A stretch of 5,974 nt of DNA from Deltaproteobacteria bacterium (GTDB lineage Bacteria > Desulfobacterota > Binatia > Binatales > Binataceae): the NCBI GenBank assembly GCA_021786815.1, contig JAJYMR010000018.1:1-5974 (forward strand), given 5' to 3'. The translations under genes and the position numbers were made by a program. A model generated the notes under the pieces. It saw only the letters and a program-made list of their open reading frames with translations. It had not been told where the DNA came from and did not search any database. Shown in pieces: positions 1 to 5,974 of the stretch; the first letter of the stretch is position 1, and every line of letters starts with the position of its first letter.

Positions 1-2
1 TC

Positions 3-701
3 CGGCCCGGCGCCTATCTGCCGGCAGCGATCTTTATCAGGCAGTCGGTGAAAAAGGTGCAGCAAAAGGAACTGGATAAGGCGCGCGACCGTATCCAGGA
101 GGAGATGGCGAGACTCGCAATGATGCCAACGGCGCCGGGGCAGAATCCGGTGGATGCGCAGGCGCTGGCATTTCTGGGCGGCGTGCTCGCTCAGAACAGC
201 GCGAAAGAGGCGGTGGGAAGAGTCGTTATTCATCTGACCTCCCTCGACCAGCTTGCAAGGTCGCCTGACGATATCCTTCTCGAGAACAAGGACAAACTCA
301 TCATACCGAGGCGGCCGAGTTCGGTTCAGGTGCTGGGCCAGGTGTACAACCCGAGCGCAATCGTTTATCGGCCGGGTGAAACCGTTCAAGCTTACCTGCA
401 GAGTGCGGGCGGACCGACGGAAGGTGCCGACGCGGATCGCATTTATGTGGTGCAGGCAAACGGCTCGATTCTCACCGAAGAGGGATTGAAAAACCGCGGA
501 AAAAATCGCATCTTTCCGCTTCTGGGGAGCGTGTCGGGTGACCATCTGATGGATACGCCGCTGGAGCCTGGAGACACGATATACGTGCCCGAGAAGCTCG
601 TTTACATCAGCGGCCTGCAATACGCGACGGACGTGACCCAGGTGATCGCGAACAGCGTGATGGGCCTCGGGATGCTTGCGATCGTGGGTTCCACTCTGTA
701 G
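3..701 (+). CDS. SLBB-domain polysaccharide export protein, 5' end outside window
   Basis: The reading frame is open from the first bases of the window, so the gene starts to the left. The GTG at 48 is internal, because the codons before it (ending A-Y-L-P-A-A-I-F-I-R-Q-S-V-K-K) read on in family style. The visible 232 residues contain a Lys/Glu-rich amphipathic stretch typical of a coiled coil or linker, then an SLBB-like beta-grasp repeat around positions 320-470 (VQVLGQVYNPSAIVYRPG, then LQSAGGPTEGAD). A second short motif, LEPGDTIYVPEK, lies near 565-595. The C-terminus is a hydrophobic segment (VIANSVMGLGMLAIVGSTL) that could be a membrane helix. Proteins of this family (Wza/KpsD/GfcE-like) sit in or near the outer membrane and export capsule or exopolysaccharide. 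The stop is 9 nt before the lytic transglycosylase start, suggesting one operon. Family assignment is firm; the exact subfamily and polymer are unknown. Confidence 0.85.
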   Translation, partial: RPGAYLPAAIFIRQSVKKVQQKELDKARDRIQEEMARLAMMPTAPGQNPVDAQALAFLGGVLAQNSAKEAVGRVVIHLTSLDQLARSPDDILLENKDKLIIPRRPSSVQVLGQVYNPSAIVYRPGETVQAYLQSAGGPTEGADADRIYVVQANGSILTEEGLKNRGKNRIFPLLGSVSGDHLMDTPLEPGDTIYVPEKLVYISGLQYATDVTQVIANSVMGLGMLAIVGSTL

Positions 702-710
702 TGCCGTCAC

Positions 711-1376
711 ATGAAGAAGTCCCTGCCGTTCGTTGTTCTGGCTGCGCTCTGGGCGATGAGCGGCATCGCGCCGGCGTTCGCCCAGCAGGCCTTTCGCGCG
801 CAGGGCGTGATGCGTGGGAACGCGGACAGTCTCGGAGCGCTGTTTGACGGAGTCGGTATCATCTACGGTCTCGACCCGCGGCTTCTTGCCGCGATTGCGC
901 GGGTCGAGTCGGATTACCGTCCCGATGCGGTCTCGTCGGCCGGCGCTGCGGGCCTGATGCAGCTCATGCCCGCCACGGCCGCGGATTACGGCGTGCGCGA
1001 CGTCTTCAATCCGGCGCAGAATGCGATCGGGGCGGCCAGGTTTCTCAACCATTTGAGCCATTCGAAGCTTGGCGCGTCAGACTCGGTCGGCTCGCTTCCC
1101 GAGATGTTGGCCGCCTACAATGCCGGCCCGGCCGCGGTTCAGCGGTTCGGCGGGATGCCGCCGTATTGCGAAACGCGCGCATACGTGCGCCGCGTGCTCT
1201 GGCTTTATCTAACCGGTTACGAGCCCGAAGGAGCGGCCCAGGCCGCATGCGCCGCGGTGCGCGAACGTGGACGCGCGGTGCGCAAGGCGCGCCCCGATCG
1301 AGACGAGGCAATGCTCGAGCGGCTGGCGCGAATCAGAGGCGCGCGCGCAAGGGCTTCTTCGCCGACGGGCGAGTAA
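711..1376 (+). CDS. Secreted SLT-type lytic transglycosylase
   Basis: This 221-residue protein has a Sec signal peptide: MKK, a hydrophobic core, then A-F-A before Q25, so cleavage is likely after residue 24. The catalytic SLT (goose-lysozyme-like, family 1) domain spans about residues 45-165. Its diagnostic motifs are the catalytic Glu66 in ARVESDY, GLMQLMP at 81-87, LAAYNAGP at 133-140 and the closing YVRRVLWLY at 158-166. It should cleave the MurNAc-GlcNAc bond of peptidoglycan in the periplasm, forming 1,6-anhydro-MurNAc. Cys152 and Cys180 are the only cysteines of the mature protein and could form a disulfide. The last 40 residues are Arg-rich and outside the domain. No clear Shine-Dalgarno precedes ATG 711, so translational coupling to the SLBB gene 9 nt upstream is plausible. 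Its role there may be opening the wall for an export machine, which is inference from context. Confidence 0.9.
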   Translation: MKKSLPFVVLAALWAMSGIAPAFAQQAFRAQGVMRGNADSLGALFDGVGIIYGLDPRLLAAIARVESDYRPDAVSSAGAAGLMQLMPATAADYGVRDVFNPAQNAIGAARFLNHLSHSKLGASDSVGSLPEMLAAYNAGPAAVQRFGGMPPYCETRAYVRRVLWLYLTGYEPEGAAQAACAAVRERGRAVRKARPDRDEAMLERLARIRGARARASSPTGE

Positions 1377-1424
1377 CGCAAAGACAGAAGCGCTCGGCGG
1401 GCAATTCGCGGCCCGGGCCCAGTT

Positions 1425-2639
1425 CTAGCCCTTGGGGAGCTTGAGGACGCGCTCGCCGATGATGTTGTGCTGGATCTCGCTCGACCCGGCGGCGATCGTG
1501 AGTCCGCGTGCGGCAAGCGCCCGATGCGCCCATCGGCCACCCTCTACCGCGTGAGACGATCCATGCTCGAGGCCGCCGTACGCGCCGAGCATTTCATCGG
1601 CGAACATCGCGACCCGAAGATTCAGCTCGGTCGCGAACAACTTGCCGAAAGAACTTTCCGGTCCGGGAACCTTGCCTTTCAATTGCGACGTCAGCGACCG
1701 ATAGCGCGACAGCCTGAGGCATCGCGATTCCGCAACAAACTGCGCGAGCCTCTGGCGGACATAAGGATGCCTGTGCGCGGGTATCCCGTCGAAATCGAGT
1801 TTCTTCGAAAGCTCGACGAGCTCGTTGATCGTGCGCTCGACCGGATGGCGCGTGCCGCCCGAGACGCGCTCGAACATCAGCGTTGCGATCGATACCTGCC
1901 ATCCCTGGTTCAATTCCCCGACGAGGTTTTCCTTCGGCACTCGGACGTTGTCATAGAAGACCTCGTTGAATCCCGCCTCGCCGGTTATCTGCACGAGCGG
2001 GCGCACCGTGACGCCCGGGCTTCTCATGTCCGCCAGCAGGTAGGAAATCCCTTTGTGCTTGGGCGCGTTGGGATCGGTGCGGACCAGGAGCACCTGCCAG
2101 TGCGAGCGATGCGCCAGGCTGGTCCATACCTTCTGCCCGTTGACCACGAACGAATCGCCTTCGAGCACCGCGCGCGTTTGCAATCCCGCGAGGTCCGAGC
2201 CCGCGTTGGGCTCCGAATAGCCCTGGCACCAGATCTCCTCGCCCGTGAGCATTGGCTTGAGGAAGCGCTTTTTCTGCGCCTCGGTGCCCATCAGCATGAC
2301 CGTCGGCCCTATCCGGTCGATCGCGAGCTGATTTGCGCCGTAAAGCGGAAGCCCAAGGCGCAGGACCTCGTCCTGGTAGATCGCCTGCTCGACCAGGCCG
2401 GCTCCGCCGCCGCCCCATTCCTTCGGCCAGTGCAAAGCGATATAGCCGGCTTCGTGGAGCCTGCGATGGTATTCGAGGAGCTGGCGCCAGCGCCCGTCGT
2501 CGCGAACGTCGAGCAGGCTCGCGGTGGATTGCCCAAGGCTTTCGGCGCCGTCCTTGAAGACCTCGGCCGATGTCTTCTCGAGCCAGCCGCGCAGCTCCTG
2601 TCGGAATTTTTCCTGTTCTGGCGTATAGCTGAAATCCAT
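1425..2639 (-). CDS. Acyl-CoA dehydrogenase family protein
   Basis: The 404-residue length is typical of FAD-dependent acyl-CoA dehydrogenases, which form the alpha,beta double bond of an acyl-CoA and pass electrons to ETF. The N-terminal helical domain covers about 1-130. The beta middle domain covers about 135-230, with CQGYSEPNAGSDLAGLQT (138-155) and the VNGQKVWTS flavin-site strand (166-174). The C-terminal helical domain runs from about 245 to 398 and ends in GSSEIQHNIIGERVLKLP. The Glu of the medium-chain YEGT site is replaced by Ala384 (IAAGSSEIQ). A Glu-Arg pair at 257-258 (LMFERVSGG) sits where long-chain and isovaleryl-CoA enzymes carry the catalytic base. The start is supported by GGAG six bases before the ATG. 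It converges with the transglycosylase gene (48-nt gap) and diverges from icd. Substrate is unknown; a steroid, branched or aromatic side-chain acyl-CoA is as possible as a fatty acid. Confidence 0.92.
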   Translation of the reverse strand: MDFSYTPEQEKFRQELRGWLEKTSAEVFKDGAESLGQSTASLLDVRDDGRWRQLLEYHRRLHEAGYIALHWPKEWGGGGAGLVEQAIYQDEVLRLGLPLYGANQLAIDRIGPTVMLMGTEAQKKRFLKPMLTGEEIWCQGYSEPNAGSDLAGLQTRAVLEGDSFVVNGQKVWTSLAHRSHWQVLLVRTDPNAPKHKGISYLLADMRSPGVTVRPLVQITGEAGFNEVFYDNVRVPKENLVGELNQGWQVSIATLMFERVSGGTRHPVERTINELVELSKKLDFDGIPAHRHPYVRQRLAQFVAESRCLRLSRYRSLTSQLKGKVPGPESSFGKLFATELNLRVAMFADEMLGAYGGLEHGSSHAVEGGRWAHRALAARGLTIAAGSSEIQHNIIGERVLKLPKG

Positions 2640-2676
2640 CTATGGCTCCGCAAAAAATTTCGCTCGCTTCGGGCGG

Positions 2677-2707
2677 AGTATAGCGCCCGGCAGGTCCGCT
2701 CGGTAAA
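2677..2707 (-). promoter_or_regulatory. Candidate promoter for the acyl-CoA dehydrogenase gene
   Basis: On the minus strand a TATACT (complement of 2677-2682) matches the sigma70 -10 consensus at five of six positions. TTTACC (complement of 2702-2707) lies 19 bp upstream as a weak -35 with over-long spacing. A start near 2670 would give a leader of about 30 nt containing the GGAG ribosome site. This is a pattern match only. Confidence 0.35.
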
Positions 2708-2789
2708 CGGTATCCGTCCGATTCGCGATTGCAAGGGGCGCGGACCGAGCGGCGGCGCGTCGCGCACGCGCGCGAGTCTCTCGGCTCTG

Positions 2790-2818
2790 GTGTCAGGAGA
2801 CATTGATGGCTATATGAT
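2790..2818 (+). promoter_or_regulatory. Candidate promoter for icd
   Basis: GTGTCA (2790-2795, four of six to TTGACA) and TATGAT (2813-2818, five of six to TATAAT) are separated by 17 bp. Transcription would begin near 2825, leaving a leader of about 85 nt. The leader contains a small GC hairpin (GCCGCC, loop CCT, GGCGGC at 2862-2876) and AGGTGA at 2895-2900, nine bases before the icd ATG, as ribosome site. The spacer shows no gene of its own. Confidence 0.4.
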
Positions 2819-2909
2819 GGGGGCAAATTTTTTCCGCGGCAGCCGAAAGAGTGCCGAGCCGGCCGCCCCTGGCGGCGAAAATATTTCTTGCGACAGGTGA
2901 CGAGACGAG

Positions 2910-4157
<1,248 letters not shown>

Positions 4158-4177
4158 ACGTAGATTCGATTCGTCTC

Positions 4178-4213
4178 AGGGGCTTCGCGCGATGCGCGAA
4201 GCCCCTATTTTTT
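4178..4213 (+). terminator. Intrinsic terminator of icd
   Basis: A perfect 13-bp stem (AGGGGCTTCGCGC at 4178-4190 with GCGCGAAGCCCCT at 4194-4206) closes a GAT loop and is followed by A and six T. It begins 20 nt after the icd stop and is a strong Rho-independent terminator for the + strand. Confidence 0.93.
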
Positions 4214-4215
4214 GG

Positions 4216-4235
4216 CCCCCGCGTTTTTGCGGGGG
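4216..4235. repeat. G/C hairpin just after the icd terminator
   Basis: CCCCCGC (4216-4222) and GCGGGGG (4229-4235) form a perfect 7-bp stem around GTTTTT. A flanking GGCC on either side (4214-4217 and 4238-4241) could extend it with a bulge. It has no downstream T-run. It joins directly to the G-rich dispersed repeat that recurs at 5851. Confidence 0.6.
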
Positions 4236-4256
4236 AAGGCCGGGAAGGGGGTGCTG
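4229..4256. repeat. G-rich dispersed repeat, copy 1
   Basis: This 28-nt stretch (starting GCGGGGGAAGGCCGGGAA and ending GGGTGCTG) recurs at 5851-5879 with one inserted base and one substitution. Both copies lie 3' of an icd end, at about 80 and 45 nt from the stop respectively. It could be a genome-wide intergenic repeat or simply part of the duplicated icd flank. Confidence 0.7.
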
Positions 4257-4260
4257 ATGC

Positions 4261-4368
4261 GCCGCGATGCTCGATCGCATCCTCCACCACTCGACTATCG
4301 TCAGCGTCAACGGCGAGAGCTACAGACTAAAGGACAAGCGCAAGGCCGGACTGCTCGGCAAACAAGCG
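4261..4368 (+). pseudogene. istB: IstB C-terminal fragment A (IS21-family ATPase remnant)
   Basis: The frame translates as A-A-M-L-D-R-I-L-H-H-S-T-I-V-S-V-N-G-E-S followed by YRLKDKRKAGLLGKQ. This is the characteristic C-terminal tail of IstB, the AAA+ helper ATPase of IS21-family transposases (usual form LLDRLLHHS, then NIRGESYRLKDRRKAGLL). Only about 36 of the usual 250 or so residues remain. An in-frame TGA at 4255-4257 and the G-rich repeat cut it off on the left, and the cupin gene's 3' end cuts it on the right. The frame happens to stay open to TAA 4420-4422 across the cupin antisense strand. The fragment is not functional; it marks an old IS21-family insertion in + orientation. Confidence 0.8.
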
Positions 4369-4809
4369 CTAACCAGCTCTGTTAGCCATAACCAAGCCGT
4401 AGCGGGTCATCACCTCAACTAATTTCGCGGCGTCGGGACCTCCAGGGACGCTGACGACCTCGGCGACCTCGCGGAAATACTGGGCGCCGATATCGGGGGT
4501 CAGGACGACCAGCGCTCGCGCAACGTGGTCATGCGGGTTACTAAAGGCGTGTGTCACCCCGCGCGGCGTATAGCTCCGCTCGCCGGGTTTGAGGTCGTGG
4601 ACCTCATCTCCGACCGAGGAGCGCAGTATCCCTTCCAGGCAATAGATGATCTCCTCGTTGTTGCTATGGCTGTGGGGCGGGGGCACGTGTGCGCCGGGCG
4701 GCACGGTGAGCTCGAACATCCCTGATGCGGCGTTATCGACCGCGCCATCCAGCAGATAGCGGATTTTGAGCTGCCCAATGGTTATGACTTCGCGATTAGC
4801 CGGCTCCAT
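4369..4809 (-). CDS. Small single-domain cupin protein
   Basis: The 146-residue protein has both cupin motifs. Motif 1 is G39 to G60 (PGAHVPPPHSHSNNEEIIY then CLEG) with His46, His48 and Glu52/53. Motif 2 is GERSYTPRGVTHAFSN (76-91) with Pro82, Gly84, His87 and Asn91. His46, His48, Glu52 or 53 and His87 would bind one divalent metal in the beta-barrel. The C-terminal part (TPDIGAQYFREVAEVV and MTRYGLV) is a helical tail common in dioxygenase-like cupins. The start is fixed by a strong AAGGAGG (complement of 4817-4823) seven bases before the ATG. It is divergent from the marR gene and shares its palindrome, so it is probably the target of that regulator. The last residues (MANRAG) abut istB fragment A and may be junction-derived. 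No membrane or signal segment is visible. Substrate cannot be told from the sequence; detoxifying or quercetinase-like oxidation is only a guess. Confidence 0.88.
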   Translation of the reverse strand: MEPANREVITIGQLKIRYLLDGAVDNAASGMFELTVPPGAHVPPPHSHSNNEEIIYCLEGILRSSVGDEVHDLKPGERSYTPRGVTHAFSNPHDHVARALVVLTPDIGAQYFREVAEVVSVPGGPDAAKLVEVMTRYGLVMANRAG

Positions 4810-4878
4810 GAGTGTTCCTCCTTGTTTTATCCTTGGTCAAGATTCTCGGGCGGATTGCCCCCGGTCAGTTCGTAAAGT

Positions 4879-4907
4879 AAAATAACTTTACTGAAAAGTA
4901 AAGTCAT
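4879..4907 (-). promoter_or_regulatory. Candidate cupin promoter inside the operator
   Basis: On the minus strand ATGACT (complement of 4902-4907) and TATTTT (complement of 4879-4884) are four-of-six matches to -35 and -10 with exactly 17 bp between them. Transcription would start near 4872, giving a leader of about 60 nt. Both boxes lie in the palindrome, so a bound dimer would block it. Confidence 0.45.
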
Positions 4908-4910
4908 TTT
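4882..4910 (+). promoter_or_regulatory. Candidate marR promoter inside the operator (leaderless transcript)
   Basis: By symmetry the + strand carries ATAACT (4882-4887), 17 bp and CATTTT (4905-4910). A start seven bases on would fall at 4917-4918, that is on the marR ATG itself. No Shine-Dalgarno precedes that ATG, which fits a leaderless mRNA. The boxes are weak matches, so this is a suggestion. Confidence 0.35.
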
Positions 4911-4917
4911 ACCTACT

Positions 4918-5369
4918 ATGTCAAGCGCCCGACTCCGAAAGATTCCTGGCATTGCAGGCGCGCCATATATCGGCGCCCTGCTGCGGCTTGCTCACCAGGT
5001 GGCGCGTTCGCACATGCTTGAAGCCCTGGCAGCGCGCGGATTGGCGACATTAACGAGGCGTATATGAGCCTTTTTCAATATCCGCCGATAGACGGAATGC
5101 GGCCCTCGGCGTTGGCCAAGCGCCTCGGCATTTCGAAACAAGCGCTCAACCATCTCCTCGGTCAACTCGATAAGCTTGGTTATCTGCAGCGCCGTCGCGA
5201 CGATGAAGGCCGGCACATCGTCGTTCGCTTCACTGCGCGTGGATGGTCAGTTATCGAGTCGAATGTGGCTGCCATCCGTCAACTCGAAGCCGACTGGCAG
5301 CACCGCCTTGGCAAACAGCGATTCATCGAATTGAAACAGATGCTGAAAGAGTTGACAGGATTCAGCTGA
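4918..5369 (+). pseudogene. MarR-family transcriptional regulator, single frameshift
   Basis: From ATG 4918 the frame reads PGIAGAPYIGALLRLAHQ and on to EALAARGLATLTRRI, then TGA at 5047-5053 region's frame end near 5062. The family continuation is in the next frame: GDINEAYMSLFQYPPIDG, then the winged helix-turn-helix MRPSALAKRLGISKQALNHLLGQLDKLGYLQRR, the wing DDEGRHIVVRFT and a C-terminal dimerisation helix (RFIELKQMLKELTG). Restoring one base at about 5041-5043 joins the frames into about 150 residues, the normal MarR length. The longest intact piece (ATG 5064-5369, 101 residues) keeps the DNA-binding domain but lacks the first dimerisation helices. It is therefore either a recent pseudogene, a sequencing or assembly error, or, less likely, a reinitiated short form. 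The start at 4918 lies five bases after the palindrome, without a ribosome site. It probably represses the divergent cupin gene and itself. Confidence 0.85.
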
Positions 5370-5377
5370 TTAACCAG

Positions 5378-5430
5378 GGCTTCAGACTTAAGGACAAACG
5401 AAGGTTGGACTGCGCGGCGCTTCGACCAAG
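5378..5430 (+). pseudogene. istB: IstB C-terminal fragment B, frameshifted
   Basis: Nine bases after the marR stop the sequence reads GFRLKDKR and then, after a one-base deletion near 5402-5404, VGLRG. It aligns with YRLKDKRKAGLLG of fragment A at 4318-4359. About 34 of 42 aligned bases agree, including the gap. It is thus a second, independently decayed copy of the same istB tail in the same orientation, roughly 1060 bp from the first. It has no coding capacity. Confidence 0.65.
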
Positions 5431-5482
5431 AGCCTCAAGCACCGAGGACAACATCGCTCACAACGGCCGCTCTCACGGACTG

Positions 5483-5505
5483 GCGAGGAGGGCAGCCCTC
5501 CTCGC
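5483..5505. repeat. Perfect 11-bp hairpin inside the IS remnant
   Basis: GCGAGGAGGGC (5483-5493), a single A, and GCCCTCCTCGC (5495-5505) form a perfect inverted repeat. No T-run follows, so it is not a canonical terminator. It lies between the istB tail and the terminal repeats and would strongly structure a read-through RNA. Confidence 0.8.
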
Positions 5506-5521
5506 GCTCCACCCCGCTGGC

Positions 5522-5578
5522 GGGTCAGTTTTAGTTCGGCGATCTCTGTTTAACGTGAGTCAGAATTAAACCGGCGTT
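5522..5578 (+). repeat. Two terminal-type repeats of the IS21-family end
   Basis: Two 22-nt direct repeats, 5522-5543 (beginning GGGTCAGTTTTAG) and 5557-5578 (beginning GAGTCAGAATTAA), share 15 of 22 positions and both contain GTCAG, TTA and CGGCG. IS21-family ends characteristically carry several such repeats as transposase binding sites. The assignment rests on that layout and on the adjoining istB tail. Confidence 0.5.
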
Positions 5579-5714
5579 GACGATGGGGAGCAGGTAAGCC
5601 CTGACGGGGGCGTGGCGACACTCAGGGAATTGGCCGCGCTCTTAACCGCGTAACCGCTTGCACCGACCTGAACCGCATCCCAGTAAAACTGGAGACTGCG
5701 GATAGTTCGTATGG

Positions 5715-5824
5715 CAAGACGGTGACTTACGATTTCGAGCGGCTGACGACCGGGGCGAAGCTGCTCAAGTGCTCCGAGTTCGGCAAGGCGATCGTCGAAA
5801 ATATCTGAACGTAGATTCGATTCG
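5715..5824 (+). pseudogene. icd: Duplicated 3' end of icd (direct repeat copy 2)
   Basis: The last 30 icd codons, the TGA (5805-5807) and 17 further bases are repeated here. Relative to copy 1 there are four differences: ATG to ACG (Met396 to Thr), GGT to GGG, TCT to TCC and GAG to GAA. Three are synonymous third-position changes and the frame is intact to the stop. The frame is also open upstream to TGA 5602-5604, but that part is not IDH-like and has no ATG or GTG start. The fragment is not expressed as an enzyme. If the region arose by integration at icd, this is the displaced original chromosomal end, or the other junction of the element. Confidence 0.92.
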
Positions 5825-5850
5825 AATTTCTCCTTCCCTCGCATTCAGTT

Positions 5851-5879
5851 GCGGGGGAAGGCCGGGAAAGCGGGTGCTG
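5851..5879. repeat. G-rich dispersed repeat, copy 2
   Basis: This matches 4229-4256 with one extra A and one G-to-C change. Here it follows a different 26-nt sequence after the icd end, and the 5' hairpin arm CCCCCGC of copy 1 is absent. Confidence 0.7.
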
Positions 5880-5897
5880 CCGCCGTACGCGCGCGCC

Positions 5898-5918
5898 GCG
5901 CGAAGCCCCTGTTTTTTT
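5898..5918 (+). other. Orphan 3' arm of the icd terminator
   Basis: GCGCGAAGCCCCT (5898-5910) is identical to the 3' arm of the icd terminator (4194-4206) and is followed by G and seven T. No complementary AGGGGCTTCGCGC arm exists between the icd copy and this point, so the hairpin cannot form. The order of G-rich repeat and terminator arm is also reversed compared with copy 1. Confidence 0.7.
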
Positions 5919-5974
5919 CTGCCCGCCGCGCATTCAGTTTACCCGCACAACGACCATCCTTGTCGCTCTACGCG

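Larger units (their letters stand above)
4877..4912. promoter_or_regulatory. 36-bp palindromic operator between cupin and marR
   Basis: GTAAAATAACTTTACT (4877-4892), a GAAA spacer and AGTAAAGTCATTTTAC (4897-4912) form a 16-bp inverted repeat with one mismatch. A nested second pair, GTAAAGT (4872-4878) and ACTTTAC (4885-4891), is perfect, giving several TAAAGT-type half-sites. AT-rich palindromes of this kind in a divergent spacer are typical MarR-family operators. The likely ligand is the adjacent MarR protein, by inference. Confidence 0.75.
5378..5581 (+). mobile_element. IS21-family element remnant (istB tail plus right end)
   Basis: The istB tail, a 23-nt hairpin and two terminal-type repeats follow one another in the order expected for the last 200 bp of an IS21-family element. 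The transposase istA and most of istB are missing. The outer boundary near 5581 is inferred from the end of the last terminal-like repeat (CCGGCGTTGACG); no target-site duplication could be identified. Confidence 0.5.

Noticed and set aside
1410..1419. GGCCCGGGCC palindrome between the convergent genes as a terminator
   Set aside because: It has no loop and no T-run on either strand, and short GC palindromes are expected in this composition.
1467..2900. 477-codon open frame on the + strand antisense to the acyl-CoA dehydrogenase
   Set aside because: It is a GC-driven shadow of the real gene: the opposite strand gives a full-length protein with all acyl-CoA dehydrogenase motifs, while this frame has an Arg-rich composition and no recognisable domain.
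5064..5369. ATG 5064 as the natural start of a short MarR protein
   Set aside because: The family's N-terminal dimerisation helices are encoded just upstream in another frame from ATG 4918, so the short form is better explained by a frameshift.
4158..5714. Integrase, CRISPR array or tRNA gene inside the bracketed segment
   Set aside because: All frames were read for a tyrosine or serine recombinase, and the DNA for regularly spaced repeats and cloverleaf arms; none was found.
5711..5725. ATG 5711 as a start for an expressed icd tail peptide
   Set aside because: It is out of frame with the icd codons and meets TGA after four codons.
5566..5844. 92-codon open frame on the - strand
   Set aside because: It runs antisense across the IS end and the icd fragment, so it has no coherent origin.

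Overview
The window looks like a GC-rich bacterial chromosome segment from a Gram-negative-type organism. An outer-membrane polysaccharide export protein, a secreted lytic transglycosylase, an acyl-CoA dehydrogenase and an Escherichia-type NADP isocitrate dehydrogenase occur together. An uncultured proteobacterium-like or deltaproteobacterial/Binatota-like lineage would fit, but nothing in the sequence fixes the taxon.

Left part (1-1376, + strand): the 3' end of an SLBB-domain polysaccharide export protein is followed 9 nt later by a small secreted SLT-type lytic transglycosylase. They are probably the tail of an exopolysaccharide/capsule operon that continues to the left of the window. A convergent acyl-CoA dehydrogenase gene (1425-2639, - strand) follows. 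Its divergent neighbour is icd (2910-4157, + strand), a complete isocitrate dehydrogenase that ends in a strong intrinsic terminator (4178-4213). Candidate promoters for both genes lie in the shared 270-bp spacer.

Right part (about 4064-5918) is an accessory, mosaic region and is the interesting part. The last 110 bp of the icd locus (final 30 codons, stop and 17 nt beyond) recur in the same orientation 1651 bp downstream (5715-5824) with only four differences, three of them at third codon positions. Both copies are followed by a related G-rich repeat and by the 3' arm of the icd terminator. This layout resembles elements that integrate at the 3' end of icd, as e14 and phage 21 do in E. coli. 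Between the two copies lie, in order: a C-terminal fragment of an IS21-family istB gene, a cupin gene (- strand), a 36-bp palindromic operator/promoter, a divergent marR-family gene broken by one frameshift, a second decayed istB C-terminal fragment, a 23-nt hairpin, and repeats that look like the right end of an IS21-family element. No integrase is visible in the interval.

Functionally, the cupin and MarR genes form a compact regulator/target pair sharing one palindrome. The palindrome is arranged so that both divergent promoters overlap completely, and the marR transcript may be leaderless. The unit sits between two istB remnants and, outside those, between two icd ends. It is therefore a nested mobile-DNA remnant carrying a small regulated enzyme/metal-binding gene.
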